This document shows positions 47,640-58,709 of a stretch of 64,000 nucleotides of DNA, one piece after another; position 1 is the first letter of the stretch, and every line of letters starts with the position of its first letter. The stretch comes from Cavia porcellus (taxonomy: Eukaryota; Chordata; Mammalia; Rodentia; Caviidae). Under the pieces are notes generated by a model. The model searched no databases. It was not told where the DNA came from and worked only from the letters and a program-made list of their open reading frames with translations. Where the stretch lies: contig NW_026947489.1 of NCBI RefSeq assembly GCF_034190915.1, positions 62,682,001-62,746,000 on the forward strand. The letters are read 5' to 3'. The position numbers were made by a program, and so were the translations under genes.

Positions 47640-48480
47640 CTATTATCCTATATATTTCTAATCCTAGTTTTTTGAGAAATATCCACACTGTTTTATGCAA
47701 TGGGTGGACCAGTCTCCACTTCTTTCAACAGTGCAGAAGGATTTCTTTTTTCACACATCCCCTCCATCATTTATAATATGTTGATTTATTGCTGATAGTC
47801 ATTCTTTCTGGGAGGAGATTAAATCTCAGAATTGCCTGAAATTCCATCTCTCAAATGGCCAGTGACATTGAACAGACGTGAGAGCCAATGCAAAAAATTA
47901 GAAGATGAAGAAAGAACACCACACACACCCCATCTTTGATGATAAGTATATTCAGTGGAAAAAAGCCTTTTTAGTGAATGGTGCTAGTAAAACTGATTTT
48001 CCAACACACAAGACAAGTTAGACCCATGTCTTTCACCATGCACTACACTAAAGTTAAAAAATCAAAGATCTAAATAATAAAACAGAAATGTTAAATTTGC
48101 TGGAGGAAATAATAGGTACACCTCTTGAAGACATAGGTGTAGGGAAAGATTTCATGAATAAGACCTAGATTGCATAGGAAATACTACAAAGAATGAACAA
48201 CTGGGATCTCCTCTTATTAAAAAAGGTTTTTCACAGCACAAAAAAAAATTACCAACAGAATCAAAAGACAACACACAAAGTAGGAAAAAATTTTAGCTAG
48301 TTGTCCTTCAGATACAGGACTATTATCTGGAACATATAAAGATTTAAAATAACTGAGACTCCCTCCAAATTGAAAGACCCAAAAGAAAAGTGAGCATCTG
48401 AAATGAATACTCATTTCTCAGAGGAAAAAAATATAGATGATAAAGATATATGTGAAAAAATGACCCAACAATATTTGATT
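47640..48480. mobile_element. LINE-1 ORF2 fragment with internal inversion
   Basis: 47,640-47,880 reads as minus-strand ORF2 end: TTTTTTGAGAAATATCCACAC, then an ACAGTGCAGAAGGATTTC counterpart of the cysteine-rich region. 47,884-48,465 reads as plus-strand ORF2 just upstream of that region: CATCTTTGATGATAAG, TTTAGTGAATGGTGC, GAATACTCATTTCTCAGA. The two parts meet head to head near 47,882, as in twin-primed L1 insertions. No A-tail remains on the left. Confidence 0.75.
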
Positions 48481-48959
48481 CATAATTCACACACCCTAAA
48501 AACTGGCTTGTTTAGAAATGAATACACCCTTGCAGTTTAATCAACTTACTAGTCTGTGGAGTAACCACCACTAAATAATTTTAGAACTTTTCCTTGTGGC
48601 CCAAAGGATTCCCTACTCCCCTCCATACACCCATTGCACAATTAACTTCCATTCAAATTTCACCAGTCTTCTGCAAAAACCACTCAATGTTCAATCTCAG
48701 GGACTTATCTACTCTGCACATTCCACAAAAATGTTGTCATATAGTACATAACCTCATATGTGTGATTTCTTTTACTTAGAGAAATATTTTCCATAGTCAC
48801 CATTGATTTTGCTTGCCATCAATATTTTTTCTTTTTTTATTATTGCATATTTGTTATGCAGAGTATATGTTACCATATTCTTTGTGACTTTTTTTGACAG
48901 CAATGGTTGTAAATTTATTCTGTTAATGAGGAATAGAGCCTCTTTGAGATTTAACTTTC

Positions 48960-49850
48960 AGACAGTGAAATATAGCATCATGAGGAAGACAAGAAGGAGG
49001 GAAGTGGGTCCGTTGGACCTAGGCAGAATCTGAAGTGTGAAATGGAGCCCACAGAGAGTGAAAAGTAAAACTTAAAGGAAGAAGGCAGTAGCTGAGATGG
49101 GACTCACTGCATGAGAGGAGTTGTTTGAACTTGGAGACTCACGGTTGGGATGATGGTGATGTCTCTGCAGGGAGACATGCAGTGGAGGGGAGCAGGGGAC
49201 ATGGAAGACTTAATTGGCTGGTGGTAAGTACAAGGGACTTAGTTGTCCTATGGGGAGAGAGTGATTATTCAGGAGCCATTTTGGAGATGGGCTGGATGAG
49301 CTCAGAACAAATAACTGCTGCTGGTTTCATCTAGAAGATCCCAGATGGGTGTAGACTTGCAGAAATTGCTTGGGGGGCAATGAGCCCTGAGATTATCCAT
49401 TAGTTCACCAAAAAACAACTGCTGACTTGCTGGGACAGATTGGCATTGGCAATTGGGACTCTCTGTCTCCACAAATTATCTACTAGTGAAACAAGAGAAA
49501 ATCCTGGAAGTGGACTGTTTGTCCTCCAACTTTACCTCTAATCTCTTTCACTTCTTCCATTTTCTATTTTCTTCTTAATCCATTTTCAATGTTAATCCCC
49601 AACAGCAAAATTGACACATTCAGAACTCATATATTGCATATAATTATCTGGTTTATTTTACAGTTTGTAATATAATCACGGTTCTAATTCATATGGTTAA
49701 AAGTTGTAAATTAAGAGTTAGCTCAGTTTGTTGCTTTCTAGGCTGTGTTTGATGCTATTAGTACCACTATAGCCAAAATTGACATTATTATTCTAAATGG
49801 CTATTAGCCCTGGTATTATAATGAGGAATACATTCTAAAACATTATATGA
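48960..49850 (+). mobile_element. Old LINE-1 5' region fragment
   Basis: It matches the 5' part of the old L1 at 4,025-5,300: GAGGAAGACAAGAAGGAGGGAAGTGGGT-type start, then later the AAATTAAGAGTTAG ... GATGCTATTA section. No ORF1 follows. It is a truncated copy of the same old subfamily. Confidence 0.65.
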
Positions 49851-49859
49851 CATGAATAA

Positions 49860-52800
49860 TTTGGTCACGCCATACTAACTAAAATAAACCAGACACCAAA
49901 TTACAAGTACTATATGATAATTTTTATAAGGTGTCTACAGTGTAAAAATCTATGAACAAAAGAAGTAGAACGGTGGTTGCAGTGGTAGAAGAAACGGAAA
50001 TGGGAACTCTTAGTTCCTAGGGCATAGAGTTTCAGTGTTCAAGAGAAAAAAGACTTCTGGAGACTGACTTCCTAATAGACACTACATTACTGAACAACAT
50101 ATACTTAGAGACAGCCATGGCATGACAACCAGACTCTGCTCAGCACAACTTCTCAGACTTCTGAAACTTATCTCAGGTCCATATGTGTTTTTTTTAGTAA
50201 AATCCAGATTTAGAAAAACAAGGCATCTTATCATGAATCCTCATCATTTATATCCAGTAGCCTTTGATATCTGATGAGGCCCCTCACCTCCAACCACTCA
50301 ACACATAATGTCTAATCACCTTGGCTTGTCTTCCTTAAGAATCCTTATATTTTGATTTGATACCCAAATTCAGTGTTGTTTATACCTGATTCTTCCACTT
50401 AGCCACTGTCCATTCATGAACACCTAACCTGTTGCTCCTTAAATGGAATTTTGAGGTACTCACGGTATTTTCAGAGTTGAGTGCAGTACTTTTACCCTGC
50501 CAAGGCACTTATTTGAGTTCTTCTCTATACCTGCCTCAGTGGTCTTCAGTTATGTGTGCTTACTGTGCTTAGTGAAATGTTACTGAATGATTTTTTTATT
50601 GAATAGATAGTTGTTTTGTGAATTTTTCCTGAAAGTTACATTGGGGAAAACTAGAAAAATATTTATGATGTGAACTATTTAATCTTTATCTTCAAAATTC
50701 AGGTAAATTTATTCATATCTACCAGTCTTATTACTCACATTAACTTCTTATAATAAAATGTCTACTTATGCCCTAGTAGTTCACAGAATACACATAGTGC
50801 TACAAAATTATCAACCAACAAGTAAGTTCATTTAGTCCCTCTTCAGCAAAGCTTGAGAAATATTTTACCCTTTCTACAAGAAAAAGCAGGAAAAGTTTAG
50901 AAATTTTCTGGAACAAAGCAGTATTTATGTAATAGTTAAATAGGAGTTGGCCTCCTCACTGCATATGTTTTAATTTTCAAGACATGGAGTAGTCTCATTA
51001 CTTTCTGGAATCTGGCCTCCAATTGTTTGATTGAGGTTCTTCTCCTGCCTCGGCTTCTCTGGTATGAGCAAGATAGGTGTATGGCACAGCAGTCAACTTC
51101 TTAAAAAATATTCTTAAGAGGTGGTTAAAATAATTTCTTCATAAACAGTTGAATGACCTTTGATTAAAATTCTCCATTTACCAATAAACAAATTATTTGT
51201 TTTATTGAAGAATATTTAAGGCAAATTTAGAATGTTCTCATACTCAATGAGAACACACATACTAATTTTACTATCTTTATAGTTGAGAACATGTCCTATA
51301 GGGACTAGTGGAATGAGAAGAAAATGTTTTTGATAATTTAGGAAGTTACAATTGTAGATCATATTGAAACTTGATGGAAATATCTGTATTCTTTCCACAT
51401 TGTCTTTAAAGAAGAATGGTTTTCACCTATTATGCATTCTAAGAAAAGTCATGAAGACACCTCTGAATCTATTTTGTAACATCAAGACAAATTTCTTAAC
51501 ATAAGTCATAAAATTTTAAAATTTACACATACAATAAAAACAAAATAGTCTTTAAAATGAGATTTTTATTACCCATATGTGGTGAAATAACCCAGTGAAA
51601 GTACAAATGACATATGACTTTGAAAAGAACAAACACTCCCAATTTTGCTAATTAGTAATACCACTCATAATGGCACATAGCAAGATAATATTTATCTCTT
51701 TCATATTTAATAGTGGAGTATGAACCAAACTCTTAACATATATTTCTTGGAAAATAATAACTGAAATTTTCATGTTTAATTGTATAATGCCATGAATCAC
51801 TGCAAAATAGGTAAAACTGAGAAATTACATCCCAATTATTAACTAAGTTCTGCTGAAAGCTTTAGGACACTGGATAAGTGGTGGCAAGAGCATGAGTATG
51901 CATTCTGAAACTTTGGAATGCAAGGAGTTTTTTCAACTCCAGATGCATATAATTCATTTATTAAAAACCCACTATTTTTCTATTGACTGCATTCGTGACA
52001 CACATGGACAAAATACTGGATTTTATAAGGTTTATTTATATTTGTCTCAGATAAACAACTAGGGATTTGTTTCAAGATAATGTTTTGAATCAGAATGCTT
52101 GGTGGAGTGTGGTAAATTAACTAATGGTCAACTTGTAACACCCAGCCAAATGACTTGGTATGGTGCTGGGTGAGGAGGGTCCACCTGAGGATTTTTGCCA
52201 ACATTATAAAAGGAGAAGTGGAGGGGAAGATGGTGTACTGCTGATTCTACTGAAGAATCTTATGCTGGTTTCCCTGATGGGAACTTGGTTGTTACCATCA
52301 GAGGAGCTCAGGTGCTCACTGTTGCTGAGGATGGTTGAGGTTTCCTTTGGGGGAAGCTCTGGTCCTTACATTGAGCAGTGCTCCTGTTTGGGGGATTATC
52401 AGGTACAGTCTTTGCACTTAGGACTGTTTTCATTGTGTTCCATAATTTCCAGTACATTGTGCTGGCATTATTGATTCTAGGAGCTGTTCAGTTCCATGAT
52501 TCCTCCTAAGACCCATTGAATATTAAATAGGAGTTTCCCTCTAGGTCCCTGTCTTTGTAAAAATATAAGTAATGTAGATCTCACATATAGATTTTAGTGT
52601 ATAGATGTAGAAATGGGTCATGAGATACAAGTTCTTGTAAGAACAGAGGAATGGAAACAAGTTAATAATATAGAAGGAATTCAACATTATAACTCAGGAG
52701 TTGTCATTTGAGCTTCTCAATGGCATTGAGTTGTGGATTTGAGTTCCTCAATTCAGTGCAATTGCGGCTTTCCCAGAAAATTCAAGTAACTATCAATGTT

Positions 52801-53150
52801 TTAGTGTCTGTGATTGAAATGCAAACATGAATTGACTATACAAAGAATTTTTTCTGACTCTACTTGACCCTGAGCAGGTAGGGTTACACCTACTTATTTG
52901 AAACTTTTTAAGGAGGGCAAGATGTTCAAATGTCCTATCTAAACCTGGACACTTTGAGACCATTACACAAATGGCCTTACATTCAATTACCATTGCAATT
53001 ACTTGGCATCACCCCAAATGGCATTCATGCAAATAGATTATTGGTACAAGCTCGAGATTCAATCTGTCTGAGAACAGGCAGCCTTTGGGGCTTTGCAATA
53101 AATAGATGTTTATGAAACAATGGTCCATGGATGTTGAGAGACTGATCAAT
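49860..53150. other. No gene recognised; one paired old repeat
   Basis: About 50,200-50,440 resembles 32,050-32,280. About 50,975-51,085 may be a worn B1-like SINE on the minus strand (TTCTCCTGCCTCGGCTTCTCTGG). The rest, including a 104-codon open frame at 52,160-52,474, shows no recognisable feature. Confidence 0.4.
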
Positions 53151-53159
53151 GATATGTTT

Positions 53160-53177
53160 TTTTTTCTTTCTTTCTTC

Positions 53178-53212
<35 letters not shown>

Positions 53213-53370
53213 TTTTGTTTTGTCTTTCAAGACAGAGTTTTAGAATGAAGTTTAGGTTGGCCTTTAACTCATGTTTTGCTCAGTCTGGCCTCAAACTCTA
53301 AGAAATCTTCCTGCCTAAACATCTTAATTGCAAGGGATTACAGGTGTGCACTGCCACACCTGGGATCAAC
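53160..53370 (-). repeat. B1-like SINE with a (CTTT)n tail microsatellite
   Basis: On the minus strand it reads CCCAGGTGTGGCAGTGCACACC ... AATCCCTTGCAATTAAG ... AGTTTGAGGCCAGACTGAG ... TAAAACTCTGTCTTG, the B1 order, with the A-rich tail expanded into (AAAG)n, seen here as (CTTT)n at 53,166-53,212. Confidence 0.85.
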
Positions 53371-53507
53371 ATATTTTGTACCTGTGTTTTTCACTGAGAC
53401 ATGAAATGTCAGAAGTACAGCCAGAAGGTGGAAAAACTAACTGTTTCTCCAGGGTAGTGTGGAAGGAGTAATTGAAATGTTTCTCTATGCTCACAACAGT
53501 AAGACAT

Positions 53508-56207
53508 GAACACCAAACCAACCCTGCAAAAAATATTGAAAGACAGTTTAGATACACAAAGGAAAAAAAGCACTAAGCAAAGCAGATAATTAAACAGAAC
53601 AGAAAGATAAAGAAGCAACAGCAGAGAGACAACATATCAACACTAAACCAGCATTTAACAGTAATAACCATTAATATAAATGGTCTCAATGCACCAATCA
53701 AAAGAAACAGATTAGCAGAATGGATCAAGAAACAAAATCCAACCATATGCTGTTTAAAGGAAACCCATCTAACCTAGAAGGATACTCACAGACTGAAAGT
53801 CAAAGGATGGAAAACAATACTTCATGCAACAGGAATCCAAAAAAAAGCAGGAGTAGCCATTCTGTTTGCAGACAAAGTGAACTTTAAACCAACAATGACC
53901 ATAAAGGACAAAGAAGGTCACTACATACTCGTAAGGGGAAAACTCCAAGAGGAAGAGATAACTATCTTAAATATATATGCACCAAACTCCAGAGCACCCA
54001 GTTATATAAAAGAACCATTGACAGAAATGAAAACTCAAATTATCAGTAACACAATTGTAACAGGAGACATTAACACACCATTGACACCAAGGGACAGATC
54101 AACCAGACAGCAAATGAACAAAGAAATAACAGAACTGAATCACACCTGCAAACAGAAGGATTCGATAGACATATACAGAATGTTCCACCCAACAACATCA
54201 GAATACACATTCTTCTCAGCAATACATGGATCATTCTCTAAAATAGACCATATATTAGCTCACAGAACATATTTAAACAAATGCAAAAGAGTTGAAATCA
54301 TCCCTTGCATGTTATCAGATCACAGCCCTCTGAAATTAGAAATTAATGATAAAAGATACTGCAAAAAAACCGCAAACACATGGAAACTGAATAACACACT
54401 CTTGAGTAATCAGGGGGTCACAGAAGAAATTAAAGAAGAAATTCAACAATACCTAAAAGAAAAGGAAAATGCAGATACAACTTACCGGAATTTGTGGGAT
54501 GCAATGAAAGCCGTCCTCAGAGGAAAATTTATTGCACTGAGTTCCCACATCAAGAAAACAGAACGAATACAAATAAAGAACTTGATGCTACACCTCAAAC
54601 AGCTAAAAAAGAAGAACAAGTCAAGCCCAAAGCCAAAAGAAGAGAGAAAATTGTAAAAACCAGAGCAGAAATTAATTCAATAGAGACTAAGAAAACAATC
54701 CAAAGAATCAATGAATCAAAGAGTTGGTTCTTTGAAAGAATAAATAAAATCGATAAGACCCTAGCCAACCTTATTTTAAAAAGGGGAGAAAAAGCTCAAA
54801 TTCATGCAATAAGAAATGAAAAAGGCGAAATCACTACACACCCAATAGAAATACAGAAGGTCATCAACACCTATTTCGAAAACCTCTACTCTCAAAGGTT
54901 TGATAACACATAAAAAGCAGACTCCTAAAAATATATGAAGTACCAAAGCTAGATCAAGAGGATGTAAAACTGTTGAATAACCCAATCTCTGTTAATGAAA
55001 TTGAAAATGTAATTAAGTCCTTACCTACAAAGAAGATCCCAGGCCCAGATGGATTCATTGCAGAATTCTACAAGAAATACAAAGAAGACCTAATGACAAC
55101 ACTCATCAAACTATTCAATGAAATTGAAAGGGAAGCAATCATTCCTAAGTCATTCCTGGAAGCAAATATCACTCTAGTACCAAAACCTGAGAAAGACCCA
55201 ACTAAAAAAGAGAACTACAGACCAATCTCCCTAATGAACACAGATGCAAAAATCCTCAATAAAATATTGGCAAATAGGCTGCAGCAAATCATCAAGAAGA
55301 TTATACACCATGACCAAGTGGGATTCATCCCAGGAAGGCAAGGATGGTTCAACATAGGTAAATCAATAAATGTAATCCACCATATCAATAAATCCAAAAG
55401 GAAGAATCACATGATCATTTCTATAGATGCAGAAAAAGCCTTCAACAAGGTCCAACATTCATTCATGATAAGAACTTTACTGAAAATTGGAATAGATGGT
55501 CTTTACCTCAATCTAATAAAGGCCATTTATGACAAACCAACAGCCAGCATCATACTAAGTGGCCAAAAATTGAAAGCCTTTACTTTAAAATCAGACACAA
55601 GACAAAGATGTCCTTTATCACCACTCCTACTTAATATAGTACTGGAAGGACTAGCCAGAGCAATTAGGCAAGAGAGAGAAATAAAAGGGGTAAAGATAGG
55701 AAAAGAAAAAGTTAAATTATCATTATTTGCAATTGACATGATACTCTACATAGAAGACCCCCTAAACTCCATTGAAAGACTCTTAGATACAATAAATAAA
55801 TTCAGTGATTTAGCTGGATACAAAATCAATACTCAGAAATCAATAGCATTCCTATACATGAACAACAAAATCACAGAGAGGGAAACAAGAGAAACCACAC
55901 TCTTCACATTAGCAAGCAAAAAAATGAAATATTTGGGAACTACTCTTATGAAAGAAGTGAAAAACCTATACAAGGAAAATTATAATACACTGAAAAAAGA
56001 AATTGAAAATGATATCAGCAAATGGAAAGACATCCCTTGCTCAAGGATAGGAAGAACAAACGTGAAAATGGCCACTCTTCCAAAGCTATTATACAGATTC
56101 AATGCAATCACAATAAAAATACCATTAACATACCTTATAGATCCAGAGAAATCACTCCTAAAATTCATCTAGAACCAGAAGAGACCTAGAATAGCAAAGG
56201 CGATTCT
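53508..56207 (+). mobile_element. LINE-1 fragment: ORF1 end to ORF2 RT, cut off by a head-to-head L1
   Basis: It begins with the last codons of ORF1 (ATGAACACCAAACCAACCC) and runs through the ORF1-ORF2 gap and ORF2 to GCAAAGGCGATTCT, where the young L1 continues AAGCAGCAAAGG. Instead, a T-rich tract (the A-tail of a minus-strand L1) follows at 56,208. It is very similar to the L1 at 33,377 but carries extra frameshifts and stops. Confidence 0.9.
53614..56205 (+). pseudogene. LINE-1 ORF2 N-terminal two thirds, broken
   Basis: Endonuclease and RT parts are in order. Residual open stretches are 53,877-54,656, 54,494-54,913 and 54,973-56,172. The catalytic motif of the RT is altered: FAIDM stands in place of the FADDM of the copy at 33,377, so the first catalytic aspartate of the pair is lost. 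Other RT blocks ([26 protein letters not shown]) are present with changes such as QRCPLSP for QGCPLSP. It is inactive. Confidence 0.9.
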
Positions 56208-58645
56208 TTTTCTTTTCTTTTTTTTAAATTTTATTTAAAAGGAAAAAGAGAAAAACACAGAACAAAAAAAGTGGTGTAAGGGTACACGTAATACAGAACT
56301 ACAAAAGAAAAAAAAGACAGTAAGAAATCACCAGTTAATAGATTACATATTATCATCTCAGAAATAGTTGCTGAAATCACAGTATCAAAGAATACAAAGC
56401 GGACATTCAAGCAGTGAGACTGCAAACAGTTGTGTTCAATGATCCAACCAAAAACATTAATATGGTCAGCTACTTAACACCCCTAAACACACTTGCTGTT
56501 GTATCCTTTAGAGCTCTTTTTTCCCTCTCTTTTTTACAACAAAATTTACACATTTTGGGTTTTATTACTCCTTAGTTCTTATTACTTTTTTGGGGGGGAG
56601 AGAATAAAGTCAAATATGGCAAAACAAAGCTGTCAGTCAAAACCAAGGATAGACATAGCACATGATGTAAAGACAGAGTACAAGGTTATCCACAATGGTT
56701 ACCATATGTCTCTTGTTTCCTTAAAAAGAATTGTCTATCTCATTAGATATAAAGTTGGAAAAAACAGTAGAGAACAAGACCAATAAAACTTAGGCATTGT
56801 AAACATTACAGGACTTCCAAAGGAGACAATAGTCAATCCAGAATGGGCATCTTAGTGAATCTTATTGCCTTCAAAGTAGTTGCCTATACCCTCAAACTTG
56901 ATACTATCATACAGAATGGAACAGAGTCTAATCAGTCAAAACAACATAGTGGGAGTATTACGTGACTTCAAAACAAGTTAATAGGAAATCAAAAAAAGTT
57001 ACTATTATATATCCTGCTAAATTTTTTTATTTTTCCCCTTAATTAAAAAAACCATAAAAATAACTAAATAATTTTTGAACGAATAAGGGAGAGATTGAAA
57101 TAAATGACGACATAACAATATAACAATACAGGTCAAAGCATGACTGTCTCAGCAACCTAGTGCTTCACCACCAAATAACCCGACTTAATAGTAGTTACGA
57201 TAGTGTCTGTCTTTTTCCTTGAAATATTTGAATAAAACTTCATTTACTATAGCTTCAAATATTTCCATATCAAGAAGCCCAGAATAAAGCCTTTCCAATT
57301 AATAAGTGAAAACTTTATAAGGCACAAGGCCACATAATGGGGAATCATGATTACCACATATTTTTATATATTTGAATCATTACTTACATTAGGGAAACTA
57401 TTCAGTATTCACACATGCGACATTGATTTATTTCACTTATGAGTATGGTCCCAAGCTGCGCCCATTTATTGATAAATATCTCAATGTGATCCTTCTTTAT
57501 AGCTGAGTAATACTCCATTGTATAGAAATACTACAACTTTTTTATCCATTCCTCAATTGATGGACACTTGGGTTGTTTCCAAGATCTGGTGATTACAAAT
57601 TGTGCTGCTATAAATATAGGTGCACATATATCACTGTGGTATGATGCTTTCAGTTCTTCTGGGAATATGCCTGGAAGTGGAATAGCAGGAATAAATGGGA
57701 TTTCCAATCCCAACTTTTTGAGAAATATCCACACAGACCTCCACAAAGGTTGTACCAGTCTACACTCCCACCAACAGTGCGGGAGAGTTCCTTTTTCCCC
57801 ACAGCCTCTCCAGCATTTGTTGTTGTTGGTGTTCTTGATCCTGGCCATTCTTTCAGGAGTGAGATGGTATCTCAATGTGCTTTTAATTTGCATTTCTCTA
57901 ATGACCAATGATGATGAACATTTTTTCATGTATTTATTTGCCATTTGCATTTCTTCATCTGAGAAGTGCATATTCATCTCAGATGCCCATTTTTGGATTG
58001 GATCTTTGAATTTTGGGGGTCTGAGTTTTTTAAATTCTTTATATGTTTTAGACAAGAGTCCCTTGTCTGAGAGAGAGCTCACTAGAATCTTTTCCCAGTT
58101 TGTGGGTTTTCTTTTCACTATGCTGGAGATTTCTTTTGACATGCAGAAACTTTTTAATAAGAAGTGGTCCCAGTTATTGATTCTGGGAAGTATTTCCTGT
58201 GCGGTTTGAGTCCTGTTCATGAATTCTCTACCTACTCCTATGTCTTCAACGTTTCTACCCAATTTGTCTTCCAATAGATTTAGTGTTTCTGTTTTAATAT
58301 TCAGATCTTTGACCCATTTAGATTTTAATTTAGTACATGGTGATAGACATGGGTCTAGCTTTAGTTTTCGGCAAATGGAGAGCCAGTTTTCCCAGCACCA
58401 TTTATTAAAGAGATTGTCGTTCTTCCAGTGAAACTGCTTGGCTCCTTTATCAAACATAAGGTGGTTGAGTGTGTTTGTAGTTATGGTTGTATCTTCTAAT
58501 CTATTCCATTGATCTTCGCCTCTGTTTTGATTCCAATACCATGTTGATTTTACTACTGTTGCTTTGTAGTATAACTTCAAGTCAGGTATTGTGATGCCTC
58601 CTGTTTTGTCTTTGCTGCTTAGAATTGCCTGCAGTATTCTCTGTC
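56208..58645 (-). mobile_element. LINE-1 3' half (ORF2 end, 3'UTR, tail), head to head with the previous L1
   Basis: On the minus strand the ORF2 C-terminal part (from 58,640) leads to a 3'UTR (57,530-56,208) and an A-rich tail, near-identical to those of the L1 copies at 25,072 and 38,916. Its first ORF2 bases, GCAATTCTAAGCAGCAAAG, are exactly the continuation of the point where the plus-strand copy stops (56,207). The insertion point TTCT/AA is a good L1 endonuclease-type site. Confidence 0.88.
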
Positions 58646-58709
58646 GAGTTGAATTGGTGGTTGCAAATTCCCCTAGTTCCCCTTTATCCTGGAAGCACCT
58701 TGTTTCCAT
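57531..58709 (-). pseudogene. In-frame fusion of an ORF1 end to the ORF2 C-terminal third
   Basis: A 392-codon open frame starts with an ORF1 C-terminal segment (CFQDKGELGEFATTNS, then RQRILQ). It passes without a frame change into ORF2 ([18 protein letters not shown] ... [16 protein letters not shown]). The ORF1 part matches the half-L1 at 45,190-45,280; the ORF2 part matches the L1 at 37,670 onward. The join lies at GCAGGCAATTCTA, where ORF1 (GCAGGACATTCTA) and ORF2 (AAAGGCAATTCTA) are alike. The frame ends early at a TAG where relatives have tryptophan (KKLW). It has no RT catalytic core. Whether it was ever expressed is unknown. Confidence 0.85.

Noticed and set aside
52160..52474. 104-codon plus-strand frame with GG/TT-rich text
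   Set aside because: No recognisable family and no splice or promoter signals; probably part of an old unclassified repeat.
57568..58209. 213-codon plus-strand frame, also seen as a mirror at 38,090-38,731
   Set aside because: It is the antisense shadow of the conserved ORF2 C-terminal region; its conservation follows from the sense frame.
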